NCBI GenBank assembly: GCA_028713595.1
Contig: JAQTNZ010000039.1
Location: forward strand, 1-10,419
Direction: 5' to 3'
Source: Methylovulum sp.
Lineage (GTDB): Bacteria > Pseudomonadota > Gammaproteobacteria > Methylococcales > Methylomonadaceae
DNA: 10,419 nt
Positions 1-5,639 of the stretch are shown here, in pieces (the stretch's first letter is position 1; every line of letters begins with the position of its first letter). The notes under the pieces were generated by a model. That model made no database searches. It was not told the origin of the DNA and saw nothing but the letters and a program-made list of their open reading frames with translations. The translations under genes and the position numbers were made by a program.

Positions 1-1
1 A

Positions 2-331
2 TCAGGCTATAGCTGTTGGGTATGTGAGGAACTGGGGCGGGTGCTGGGCTATTGCCTATTGTCCGTCGCCGTGGGCGAGGCGCATATCCTGAACATTTCC
101 GTAGACCCCGCCGAGCAAGGCCAAGGCATAGGCCGGAAAATGCTCGAGCATCTGATAAACGTGGCCAAGGGCAGGGCGGAGACCGTGTTTTTGGAAGTCC
201 GCCCCTCCAACGCTGTCGCCATCGCCTTGTACGAAGACATGGGCTTTAATGAAATCGGCATCCGCAAAAATTATTACCCCGCCGCAGATGGCCGCGAAGA
301 TGCGATTATGCTGGCGTTGCAGTTGTTTTGA
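2..331 (+). CDS. rimI: Ribosomal protein S18 alanine N-acetyltransferase RimI (5' end cut by window)
   Basis: GNAT-family enzyme that moves an acetyl group from acetyl-CoA to the N-terminal alanine of ribosomal protein S18 in the cytoplasm. The frame is open from base 2 and ends in TGA at 329-331, so 109 residues are visible; about 40 N-terminal residues lie outside the window, judging by the 148-residue E. coli protein. The acetyl-CoA loop reads VDPAEQGQGIGRKMLEHL. The RimI-specific end is present: FLEVRPSN carries the glutamate matching E. coli Glu103, ALYEDMGF carries the tyrosine matching Tyr115, and KNYYP...GREDAI is the family C-terminal signature. An internal GTG at 41 can be read as a start, but homology runs straight through it, so the upstream frame is real. 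The gene converges on the DUF2934 gene at 468-860, with a large inverted repeat between them. Confidence 0.95.
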   Translation, partial: SGYSCWVCEELGRVLGYCLLSVAVGEAHILNISVDPAEQGQGIGRKMLEHLINVAKGRAETVFLEVRPSNAVAIALYEDMGFNEIGIRKNYYPAADGREDAIMLALQLF

Positions 332-357
332 GGGGGTGGGCTAAAGCTATGGTTTAA

Positions 358-454
358 GCGGTCAAATTTTCGGTTTTTGGAGCTTGGGTCTCTTGACCGC
401 AATGGGCGGGCGGGAGACCCAAGCTCCCCTTCACTAAAAACCAAAAACTTGACC
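358..454. repeat. Nested inverted repeats, possible bidirectional terminator
   Basis: Between two convergent genes lies a 14-bp perfect inverted repeat, GGAGCTTGGGTCTC (379-392) against GAGACCCAAGCTCC (414-427), with a 21-base loop. Further pairs nest around it: GGTTTTT (372-378) with AAAAACC (436-442), and GGTCAA (360-365) with TTGACC (449-454). A competing pair, GCGGTCAA (358-365) with TTGACCGC (393-400), would fold the left half on itself. The position between gene ends suits a two-way terminator, but the outer arms are interrupted and no clean T-run follows. A miniature repeat element is an alternative. Confidence 0.7.
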
Positions 455-467
455 ATTTGAAGTGTGT

Positions 468-860
468 TTACCGGCACCAGACGGAAACCAATCTCCGGCA
501 TTCTTTCACCCATTGGCAATGCTGTTCTTCACACAGCCTATCGTTTTCGGCACGGAAGCACGGGCGGTGTTTGGCGGCTTGTTGTATCGCCCTTATCAGC
601 TCGTCTTCCGAAAGCAAATCATCGGTTTTTTCAACCTCCAACAACTGTGCCAGCTGCTGTAAGCCCACCAGTGTTATCGGCCCGTCTTCCGCCAACACCT
701 CGACATACAGGCTTATCAGCATATTGGCATAGGCCATTTCGGCCTCCCGCCAATCATCTAGCGCTTTGCCGGGGGCAAAATTTCTGGCTTCTGCCTTGAA
801 ATAAGCGGCTTCGGCAATCCATTGCCGCCGGTTTATATCCTTTATTAGGTTACTTAACAT
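468..860 (-). CDS. DUF2934 protein with SAP/Rho-N-like segment and C-terminal cysteine cluster
   Basis: A 130-residue protein of unknown function. Residues 11-40 (WIAEAAYFKAEARNFAPG then ALDDWREAE) match the DUF2934 pattern of an IAE-x-AY helix, a glycine turn and a DW-x-x-AE helix. Residues 62-97 look like the small helical SAP/Rho-N type fold, with a LQQLAQLLEV helix followed by DELIRAIQQA. The tail has cysteines at 101, 110, 115 and 121 (spacing CX8CX4CX5C) plus C129, with an aromatic CQW, which suggests metal or Fe-S binding; that is inference. Most DUF2934 proteins are far shorter, so this is a composite. The ATG at 860 has no clear Shine-Dalgarno sequence, and no better in-frame start is visible. 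The gene lies 260 bp downstream of the Hsp20 remnant on the same strand. A nucleic-acid role is possible but unproven. Confidence 0.75.
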   Translation of the reverse strand: MLSNLIKDINRRQWIAEAAYFKAEARNFAPGKALDDWREAEMAYANMLISLYVEVLAEDGPITLVGLQQLAQLLEVEKTDDLLSEDELIRAIQQAAKHRPCFRAENDRLCEEQHCQWVKECRRLVSVWCR

Positions 861-992
861 GATGCTAAACTGTAGTGCAATGAAAACATTTCTAATGCGG
901 CTATGCTTTCTTCCATTGGCGGATGTTGCCCGTTGTCCAGAAAGCTAGATATGGCGCGTTCCTGTTAAAGCCTATTGCTTCCTAAAAACTGG

Positions 993-1074
993 GTTTAAAA
1001 GCGGTTGCGTGAGTTGACGTACCGATTTTGAGTTCCGTGCGCTTCGCTCTGAAACCGCTCGCCGCTTTTAAAAC
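993..1074. repeat. Imperfect inverted repeat in the 861-1120 intergenic region
   Basis: GTTTAAAAGCGG at 993-1004 faces CCGCTTTTAAAAC at 1062-1074, a 12-bp match with one extra A, around a 57-base interior. A second shorter option pairs AGCGGTT (1000-1006) with AACCGCT (1053-1059). It sits just downstream of the Hsp20 remnant and could act as its terminator or be the trace of a small mobile repeat. The rest of 861-1120 holds no gene that I can support. Confidence 0.5.
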
Positions 1075-1120
1075 ACGTTGTAACCGTTGATCCGGCCTTA
1101 AGCGTGGGATGGCGACGAAT

Positions 1121-1398
1121 TTATGCTTTAGGGATTGTAACAGCCAACACGCCATTATGATACTGTGTTTTCATTTTGCTGGCATCCACTGGCCCTGGTA
1201 TGGACAATACCCGTTGCAATTCACCGACAAAACGCTCACGGTAGCGGTAATGCCCACCGTTGGCATCGGCTTCATCCCTACTCTGTTCGGTTTTTAAGGA
1301 AATATGCAAATGCTGGTCTTCCAGTTTTACGTTTATCGCCGCCTCATTAATGCCTGGCGCGTTGCTGCTTTTTGGGGCTGATTTTTGTTATTGCTCAT
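1121..1398 (-). pseudogene. Hsp20/alpha-crystallin small heat shock protein, frameshifted and N-terminally short
   Basis: The minus strand encodes the back half of an alpha-crystallin domain: NAPGINEAAINVKLEDQHL, then GGHYRYRERFVGELQRVLS, then PVDASKMKTQYHNGVLAVTI with PK-A at the end (stop 1121-1123). The PG, the ER-F-G and the NGVL-x-V-x-IPK motif are hallmarks of the family, whose members hold unfolded proteins for refolding. This frame has no ATG upstream. An ATG at 1398 with a good GGAG site six bases before it starts MSNNKNQPQK and runs 21 codons to a stop at 1333-1335. The two frames join if one base is added at the CAAAAAG run (A run at 1369-1373). Even when joined, the first strand of the domain (the usual VDIxE...LPG lead-in) is missing. 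I read this as a decaying gene; sequencing error or -1 slippage are alternatives. It follows the 1447-1626 gene by 48 bp. Confidence 0.72.
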
Positions 1399-1446
1399 GA
1401 CATTCTCCAGTAATGGTAACAATAGGTTGGGGGGGCTTAACGGCAC

Positions 1447-1626
1447 TTATTCAAATCCTAAAAATTCCTGTTGGGCAATATGCCAATCTTCCAGTTCGTG
1501 GCCTGGTGCGAAGCCTCTTTTTTCCGCTTTGTAATAGGCAATTTCCGCAATCTTGGCATCATAGCCGGGAAGGTGGATCACCTTATCCCTAACGGTTTTT
1601 TTTTCGTTGTTAACGTCTTTGTCCAT
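1447..1626 (-). CDS. Short DUF2934 protein, 59 residues
   Basis: This small gene is read from ATG at 1624-1626 to TAA at 1447-1449. The protein starts MDKDVNNEKK and carries one clean DUF2934 unit over residues 19-54: LPGYDAKIAEIAYYKAEKR followed by GFAPGHELEDWHIAQQE, ending in LGFE. The AY helix, the FAPG turn and the EDW helix match the 130-residue protein at 468-860 nearly residue for residue. Its function is unknown; such proteins are small, soluble and charged. A weak GGGATGA lies upstream. It begins 13 bp after the stop of the 1640-1843 gene, so the two are probably co-transcribed, and it is followed by the Hsp20 remnant. Confidence 0.78.
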   Translation of the reverse strand: MDKDVNNEKKTVRDKVIHLPGYDAKIAEIAYYKAEKRGFAPGHELEDWHIAQQEFLGFE

Positions 1627-1639
1627 AACTTCATCCCAC

Positions 1640-1843
1640 TTAAGCCAAACAAGTGGCCTGTTCGGCTAGGCAGGCCACTTGTTGCGGTTCTGCCTTAAGC
1701 CAAGCATCCAGTTCGCTTCCCAGATAAAAGCCCCTGTCTTCGGCAATTTGAGCTTCATAATCGGGGGGCAAAAATATCCCGTCAGTGGCGGCGGGTTGTT
1801 CATTAATGGGTTGTTGTTCATTTTTTATCGGCATCGCACACAT
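1640..1843 (-). CDS. DUF2934-like protein with internal deletion and hairpin-encoded tail
   Basis: A 67-residue protein read from ATG at 1841-1843, chosen because GAGG (1850-1853) sits six bases upstream. A start at 1891 would add 16 residues but has poorly spaced G-rich sequence in front. The core LPPDYEAQIAEDRGF then LGSELDAWLKAE aligns with the DUF2934 unit of the next gene. However, where that protein has IAEIAYYKAEKRGF this one has IAEDRGF, a net loss of seven residues (about two helix turns). The last 13 or so residues (QVACLAEQATCLA) are encoded by a perfect 13-bp inverted repeat and do not resemble the family end. Function is unknown. Of the three DUF2934 genes, this one looks the most degraded, and it may have lost its role. 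Confidence 0.62.
   Translation of the reverse strand: MCAMPIKNEQQPINEQPAATDGIFLPPDYEAQIAEDRGFYLGSELDAWLKAEPQQVACLAEQATCLA
1648..1683. repeat. Perfect 13-bp inverted repeat inside a gene end
   Basis: AACAAGTGGCCTG at 1648-1660 and CAGGCCACTTGTT at 1671-1683 pair perfectly around a 10-base loop. The hairpin is inside the last codons of the 1640-1843 gene and 22 bp before the start of the next DUF2934 gene. In the mRNA it could slow ribosomes, trim expression of the downstream gene or protect a 3' end. No T-run follows. Confidence 0.75.
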
Positions 1844-1962
1844 TTTAGACCTCATCGTTGGTAGCTTAATCGGTATGACCTGTACACCCACATCGCCCCC
1901 TTAAGTTAAAAAGGCGAATTGTCGGAGCCTGGGCAATTTTCTGGAAGGGGAAAAACCAGAAG

Positions 1963-1979
1963 GTACAATAATATTGTAC
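1963..1979. promoter_or_regulatory. 17-bp perfect AT-rich palindrome, operator candidate
   Basis: GTACAATAATATTGTAC is a perfect palindrome centred on A1971. It lies in the 241-bp gap (1844-2084) between the end of the PAS/LuxR gene and the start of the DUF2934 genes, about 120 bp upstream of the latter. A short TTCTGG/CCAGAA pair (1939-1944 and 1956-1961) lies beside it. The symmetry suits a dimeric regulator site, and TACAAT within it resembles a -10 box. No matching -35 is clear. The rest of the gap holds no gene that I can see. Confidence 0.4.
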
Positions 1980-2077
1980 TTAAGAATCGAGGGAGGGGGC
2001 GGATTGGGATTAGGGTATTAATGGGTATAAAACGGATAGGGAATATATCCATTTTGGCTAATGCCGGGGAGTGCGGG

Positions 2078-2097
2078 TTTGGCCTTATTCGGCCAAA
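2078..2097 (-). terminator. Hairpin with the PAS/LuxR stop codon in its loop
   Basis: TTTGGCC (2078-2084) pairs with GGCCAAA (2091-2097), leaving six bases that contain the TAA stop at 2085-2087. In the mRNA the stop codon is displayed in the loop of a 7-bp stem. No U-run follows, so it is not a standard intrinsic terminator; it may stabilise the 3' end. Confidence 0.35.
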
Positions 2098-3455
2098 GAC
2101 CTCAGGTAGCTGCAAAGATTGCCGCCCTTACCGTTTGCCAGCCCCAGTTTTTTGCGGATGTGTTTGCGGTGGACGCTGACAGTGCCCGAAGAGATGTTTA
2201 GGGCCGTGGCGATATGTTTGGTCGGTATGCCTTGCCTGACCATTGAGGCCACTTGCACTTCGAGCGGGGTGAGTTGGCTGTAGGCGGCGGACAGGCCGGA
2301 GGAGACGCTCCCATAGGATTTTACTATCTGGAGCAAGTTGCTTTCAATGATGCCGATCAGGCGGATTTGTTGCTGGTCAACGGTCGCCTGCTTCAATTTT
2401 TGCAAAAAGGCTAAAACCGTAAGTTCCACATCTTGGGAAAAAGTGTTTTGAGCTTCAATTTTGTCCGTTTCCTGGTGTTTGAGCAGGACATTAAGCGTGG
2501 CGTTGATTGCCGCCGATTCGGCCTTGATGGTTGCCAGCTCTTCTTGCGAGCTTGCAACTTGGCTTTCCAAATGCTGGCTGGCCTCACGCAACACTTTCTC
2601 GGCTTGCTTTTGCGCCGTAATGTCAGTGAAGGAGCCGACATAATGGGTGATGGCCCCATACTCGTCAGTCACGGCGGCGATGGTGTGCCAAACCGGAAAT
2701 ATCTCGCCATTTTTGCGCCTGTCCCAAATTTCACCTTGCCAATAGCCATCGTTGGCTATGGTTGCCCATACGTTCAGATAAAAACCCTCATCATGTACCT
2801 CTGAGCGGAGAAAAACCGGGGTTTGGCCTATTGCCTCTTCAGGGCTATAGCCGGTGATGCGGCTGAAGGCCCAGTTGGTGCGCAAAATAGTTTTGTTGGC
2901 ATCGGTCACGATGATGCCGGTTGGGGTTTCAAAGGCTGCGGCGGCCTGTTCGGCCTGCTTGCGCCAGGTGATGTCGGTGAACGCGATGTGCAGCACAGGT
3001 GCGGCATCGCCTCTTGTGGCGGACTGGCAAACAAGGTGGGCATGAAACGGAGTGCCATCGGTGTGGCAAAGCAGCAGTTCATAATCGTGCTTGCCCGGAT
3101 GTTGCTTGGCATAAAGAAAATACCGATGCCATTTGTCGATATTTTCAGGGGAGACATAGTGCGAAAAACGGCGGTTGAGCAATTGCTTGCGCTCCACTTG
3201 CAGTTGCATGGCGCAGGTTAAATTGGCTTCGGCGATCACCCCGTCCCCCCTAAGCGATATATAACAAATAGGGGAAAAATCATAAAGTTGGACATAGCGG
3301 TCACGCGATGCTTCCAACTCCGCATACGCCAGCCGCAGCTCTTCGTTCTGCATTTCCAGCTCGACCTGATATACCCTAAGCTCCCGCAAAAGCCTATCGG
3401 TATCCCGTAGGGAGCTGTCGCCAGCCGTTTGCGCAATATTCTCAGGCTTTGCCAT
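2085..3455 (-). CDS. Double-PAS, LuxR-type HTH one-component regulator
   Basis: A soluble sensor-regulator of 456 residues. Residue numbers here count from the upstream ATG at 3473; subtract six for the preferred start. Residues 27-58 form a charged helix (RELRVYQVELEMQNEELR) typical of PAS proteins. PAS 1 spans about 60-170 (YVQLYDFSPICYISL to FTDIT) and PAS 2 about 178-286 (NWAFSRITGYSPEEAIGQ to YVGSFTDIT). A coiled coil covers about 287-345. The C-terminus is a LuxR-family helix-turn-helix at 401-445 (LTPLEVQVASMV, then IATALNISSGTVSVHRKH, then IRKKLGL). There is no receiver, kinase or membrane segment, so the input must reach the PAS domains directly; the ligand is unknown. The start at 3455 is preferred because AGGGAG lies six bases upstream, while the ATG at 3473 has no such site. 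It is co-oriented with and upstream of the DUF2934 genes, which are possible targets. Confidence 0.88.
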   Translation of the reverse strand: MAKPENIAQTAGDSSLRDTDRLLRELRVYQVELEMQNEELRLAYAELEASRDRYVQLYDFSPICYISLRGDGVIAEANLTCAMQLQVERKQLLNRRFSHYVSPENIDKWHRYFLYAKQHPGKHDYELLLCHTDGTPFHAHLVCQSATRGDAAPVLHIAFTDITWRKQAEQAAAAFETPTGIIVTDANKTILRTNWAFSRITGYSPEEAIGQTPVFLRSEVHDEGFYLNVWATIANDGYWQGEIWDRRKNGEIFPVWHTIAAVTDEYGAITHYVGSFTDITAQKQAEKVLREASQHLESQVASSQEELATIKAESAAINATLNVLLKHQETDKIEAQNTFSQDVELTVLAFLQKLKQATVDQQQIRLIGIIESNLLQIVKSYGSVSSGLSAAYSQLTPLEVQVASMVRQGIPTKHIATALNISSGTVSVHRKHIRKKLGLANGKGGNLCSYLRSLAE

Positions 3456-3483
3456 CACTGGCTCCCTCTTCATTTTTGTTCAT
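3442..3483 (-). CDS. Possible 13-codon leader ORF overlapping the PAS/LuxR start
   Basis: An ATG at 3481-3483 follows AAGGGGGGCT and opens MNKNEEGASDGKA, stopping with TGA at 3442-3444. It is in a different frame and covers both the ribosome-binding site and the start codon (3455) of the PAS/LuxR gene. Ribosomes on it would run over the regulator start, giving a route for translational coupling or control. It is short, with no relative that I recognise, so it may be chance. Confidence 0.3.
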   Translation of the reverse strand: MNKNEEGASDGKA

Positions 3484-3692
3484 AGCCCCCCTTGCTGAAA
3501 TTGAAAGGAGCTGCAAAGGCATTGGCAACAAGGACTCCTTATCAATATAATAGACGATAGTTGTCAAAACCGACCACTGGAACGGGTTGGCAATGTTTGC
3601 AGTAATAATTATGGGCATTTTGAACGCGATGGGCGCGTCCGTCCAGAACTTATTGTTGGCACAAATCCGCCCCATTCATATCCCACTGCCGT

Positions 3693-3728
3693 GGTGGCGC
3701 TTTGGTGGCGCTTTGGCGGTGCTTTTTT
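3693..3728. repeat. Two and a half copies of an 11-bp tandem repeat
   Basis: GGTGGCGCTTT occurs at 3693-3703 and again directly at 3704-3714, followed by a degenerate GGCGGTGCTTTTTT at 3715-3728. It is non-coding and lies about 50 bp upstream of the kinase promoter. Slippage expansion is the simplest origin. Confidence 0.7.
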
Positions 3729-3776
3729 CATGGGTCTATCTTTATCGGCAGCAAGATCAGTTGGGCCCCGCCCGTT

Positions 3777-3806
3777 TTGCCAATTTTTATGGTTTTCAAA
3801 TATAAC
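3777..3806 (+). promoter_or_regulatory. Sigma70-like promoter for the sugar kinase gene
   Basis: TTGCCA (3777-3782) and TATAAC (3801-3806) each match the consensus at five of six bases, separated by 18 bp. Transcription would begin near 3813, giving a leader of about 40 bases before ATG 3853. This argues against the longer in-frame starts at 3691 and 3811. Confidence 0.55.
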
Positions 3807-3852
3807 ATTTATGCTGCCCGATAGGCAGGAAACTTCAGCTCTATTGACCACA

Positions 3853-4758
3853 ATGGATATACAGAACTTACCCCAACCCATTGCCATTTTTGGTGAAGTG
3901 CTGTTTGACCAGTTCCCTGACGGGCAACGCCTTTTAGGCGGTGCGCCGTTTAATGTCGCTTGGCATTTGCAAGCCTTCGGACACGCGCCTTGTTTTATCA
4001 GCCGTGTCGGTAACGATGCCTTGGGCGCAGACATCCGCGCCGCCATGTCGGCATGGGGCATGGACACCGATAACCTGCAAACCGACCCTGAACACCCCAC
4101 CGGCGTTGTCCAGATTACCCTTACGCACGGCGAACCGGCTTATCAGATTCTCGACCATCAGGCTTACGATTATATCGCCGAGCCTAGACCCAACACTAGG
4201 CCACCCGCCATTATTTATCATGGCAGTTTGGCATTACGCCACCCCACTTCGGCGCAGGCCTTGCAGGCATTAACAGTGCGGCATACCAGCACGGTGTTTG
4301 TCGATGTCAATTTACGCGCCCCTTGGTGGCAAGCGGCACAGGTCAAAACGTGGTTGGCGGCGGCTGATTGGGTTAAGCTGAATGAAGAGGAATTGCAGCT
4401 ATTGGCGAGGCCACAGGCGACATTGACAGATACCTTACAGGCATTTTTGGCTGATTATCAGCTGGCGACTGTGGTGGTCACGCGGGGCGGACAAGGCGCG
4501 GTGGCGTTGACAGCGGGCGGTGAGTTGATTGAAGTGGCCCCTGATGCGGGCATTCAGGTGGCCGATACCGTGGGGGCGGGTGATGCTTTTGCCAGTGTGT
4601 TGCTGTTGGGGTTGCAACGAGGCTGGCCGTTAGCGTTGACGATGGGCAGGGCGCAAGACTTCGCCTCGGCGTTGGTCGGGCGGACGGGCGCGACCGTACA
4701 GGATCGGGCGTTTTACCAGCCGTTTCGGCTGGCTTGGGGCTTAGCGGAACTGGCTTAA
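3853..4758 (+). CDS. PfkB-family sugar kinase, probably fructokinase-like
   Basis: A 301-residue cytoplasmic kinase of the PfkB/ribokinase superfamily, which phosphorylates a sugar with ATP. Visible marks are the N-terminal strand IAIFGEVLFDQFPDG (11-24), the sugar-side GGAPFNVAWHL (29-39), DVNLRAPWW (151-159), VVVTRGGQGA (207-216), and the ATP/anion-hole signature DTVGAGDAFAS (238-248) with catalytic base Asp244. Length is normal for the family. GGAPFNVA is typical of fructokinase-type members, but substrate cannot be fixed from sequence alone. The start at 3853 is where family similarity begins and fits the promoter upstream; upstream in-frame codons look non-coding. No strong Shine-Dalgarno sequence precedes it (AGGCAGGAA is too far away). 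It has no sugar transporter or sucrose gene nearby, and it ends 8 bp from convergent ttcA, inside a short TGGCTTAAGCCA palindrome (4751-4762). Confidence 0.88.
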   Translation: MDIQNLPQPIAIFGEVLFDQFPDGQRLLGGAPFNVAWHLQAFGHAPCFISRVGNDALGADIRAAMSAWGMDTDNLQTDPEHPTGVVQITLTHGEPAYQILDHQAYDYIAEPRPNTRPPAIIYHGSLALRHPTSAQALQALTVRHTSTVFVDVNLRAPWWQAAQVKTWLAAADWVKLNEEELQLLARPQATLTDTLQAFLADYQLATVVVTRGGQGAVALTAGGELIEVAPDAGIQVADTVGAGDAFASVLLLGLQRGWPLALTMGRAQDFASALVGRTGATVQDRAFYQPFRLAWGLAELA

Positions 4759-4766
4759 GCCATCAC

Positions 4767-5633
4767 CTATTGCGCCAAAACCCCTAAGCCGCTTTCCAAT
4801 ACGTCGTCCTCGTCCGTGAACGGTGCGTCACGACCCAATTTTAAATCCATAAAATCAAACAGCCTAGGGTCGGCCAGTTGGGAGGGGGCGACATTTTGCA
4901 AGCTGGTGAAAATGGTTTCCAAACGTCCGGGAAATTGTTTATCCCAGCCTTTTAACATCACTTTCATGGCCTTGCGTTGCAAGTTTTCTTGCGAGCCGCA
5001 CAAGTTGCAAGGGATAATCGGAAATTTCCTAAAGGCGCTGTAGCGTTCAATGTCTTTTTCGCGGCAGTATGCCAAGGGTCTGATGACGATGTTTTTCTTG
5101 TCATCGCTTAACAGCTTGGGCGGCATGGCCTTAAGTTTGCCGCCGTAGAAGATGTTTAGGAAAAAAGTTTCCAGAATGTCGTCACGGTGATGGCCTAGGG
5201 CGATTTTGGTCACGCCGTTGGCTTCCGCGTAACCGTATAAGGTGCCACGCCGCAAGCGCGAACAGAGGCCGCAGGTGGTTTGCCCTTCGGGGATCACCCG
5301 CTTGACGACGCTATAGGTGTCTTTTTCGATGATATGGTAAGGCACGCCCAGCGATTGCAGATACTCAGGCAAGACCTGCTCAGGAAAACCAGGCTGTTTT
5401 TGGTCCAGATTGACGGCAATCACCTCGAAATCAACGGGGGCGGTCTTTTGCAGATTCAAGAGGATGTCCAGCAAGGTATAGGAATCTTTACCGCCGGACA
5501 GGCACACCATCACCTTGTCGCCGTTTTCGATCATTTTATAATCGGCAATGGCATCGCCGACATAATGCCGTAAGCGTTTTTGTAACTTATTGAACTGGGT
5601 TCGGGATTTTTGCGAGAAATTGTCGTCTGACAT
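4767..5633 (-). CDS. ttcA: tRNA 2-thiocytidine(32) synthetase TtcA
   Basis: A 288-residue enzyme that inserts sulfur at cytidine 32 in the anticodon loop of certain tRNAs, using ATP and an Fe-S cluster. The PP-loop SGGKDS is at 46-51. The cluster ligands match the known E. coli set (Cys122, Cys125, Cys213): here they are Cys121 and Cys124 in [12 protein letters not shown] and Cys212 in [14 protein letters not shown] (147-152) is also typical. The N-terminal FNKLQKRLR...[13 protein letters not shown] aligns with the E. coli start, so ATG 5633 is right. The E. coli protein is 311 residues, so the tail is somewhat short. No Shine-Dalgarno sequence precedes the ATG. A -10-like box lies only six bases upstream, so the transcript may be leaderless. 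The gene is on the same strand as fabB but is separated from it by a strong hairpin, so it is probably transcribed on its own. Confidence 0.97.
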   Translation of the reverse strand: MSDDNFSQKSRTQFNKLQKRLRHYVGDAIADYKMIENGDKVMVCLSGGKDSYTLLDILLNLQKTAPVDFEVIAVNLDQKQPGFPEQVLPEYLQSLGVPYHIIEKDTYSVVKRVIPEGQTTCGLCSRLRRGTLYGYAEANGVTKIALGHHRDDILETFFLNIFYGGKLKAMPPKLLSDDKKNIVIRPLAYCREKDIERYSAFRKFPIIPCNLCGSQENLQRKAMKVMLKGWDKQFPGRLETIFTSLQNVAPSQLADPRLFDFMDLKLGRDAPFTDEDDVLESGLGVLAQ

Positions 5634-5639
5634 GGTCAG

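Larger units (their letters stand above)
3484..3852. other. 369-bp intergenic region between divergent regulator and sugar kinase genes
   Basis: No gene is supported here. An open frame at 3587-3805 (+) begins with hydrophobic codons but has no family resemblance, and its middle is a tandem repeat. The stretch contains upstream sequence for the PAS/LuxR gene (-), a tandem GGTGGCGCTTT repeat at 3693-3714, and a good sigma70-like promoter at 3777-3806 for the kinase (+). Confidence 0.6.

Noticed and set aside
1919..2179. 86-codon plus-strand frame opposite the end of the PAS/LuxR gene
   Set aside because: Its second part is antisense to the conserved HTH coding region, and the first part has no recognisable feature.
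3544..3567. TTGACA and TATATT on the minus strand upstream of the PAS/LuxR gene
   Set aside because: The hexamers are good but only 12 bp apart, too close for a sigma70 promoter.
3587..3805. 72-codon plus-strand frame with a hydrophobic start in the gap before the sugar kinase
   Set aside because: No recognisable family, a weak start, a tandem repeat in its middle, and it overlaps the kinase promoter region.
3691..3852. Longer N-terminal extension of the sugar kinase from a start at 3691 or 3811
   Set aside because: The extension is unlike the family, and the promoter at 3777-3806 puts the transcript start near 3813.
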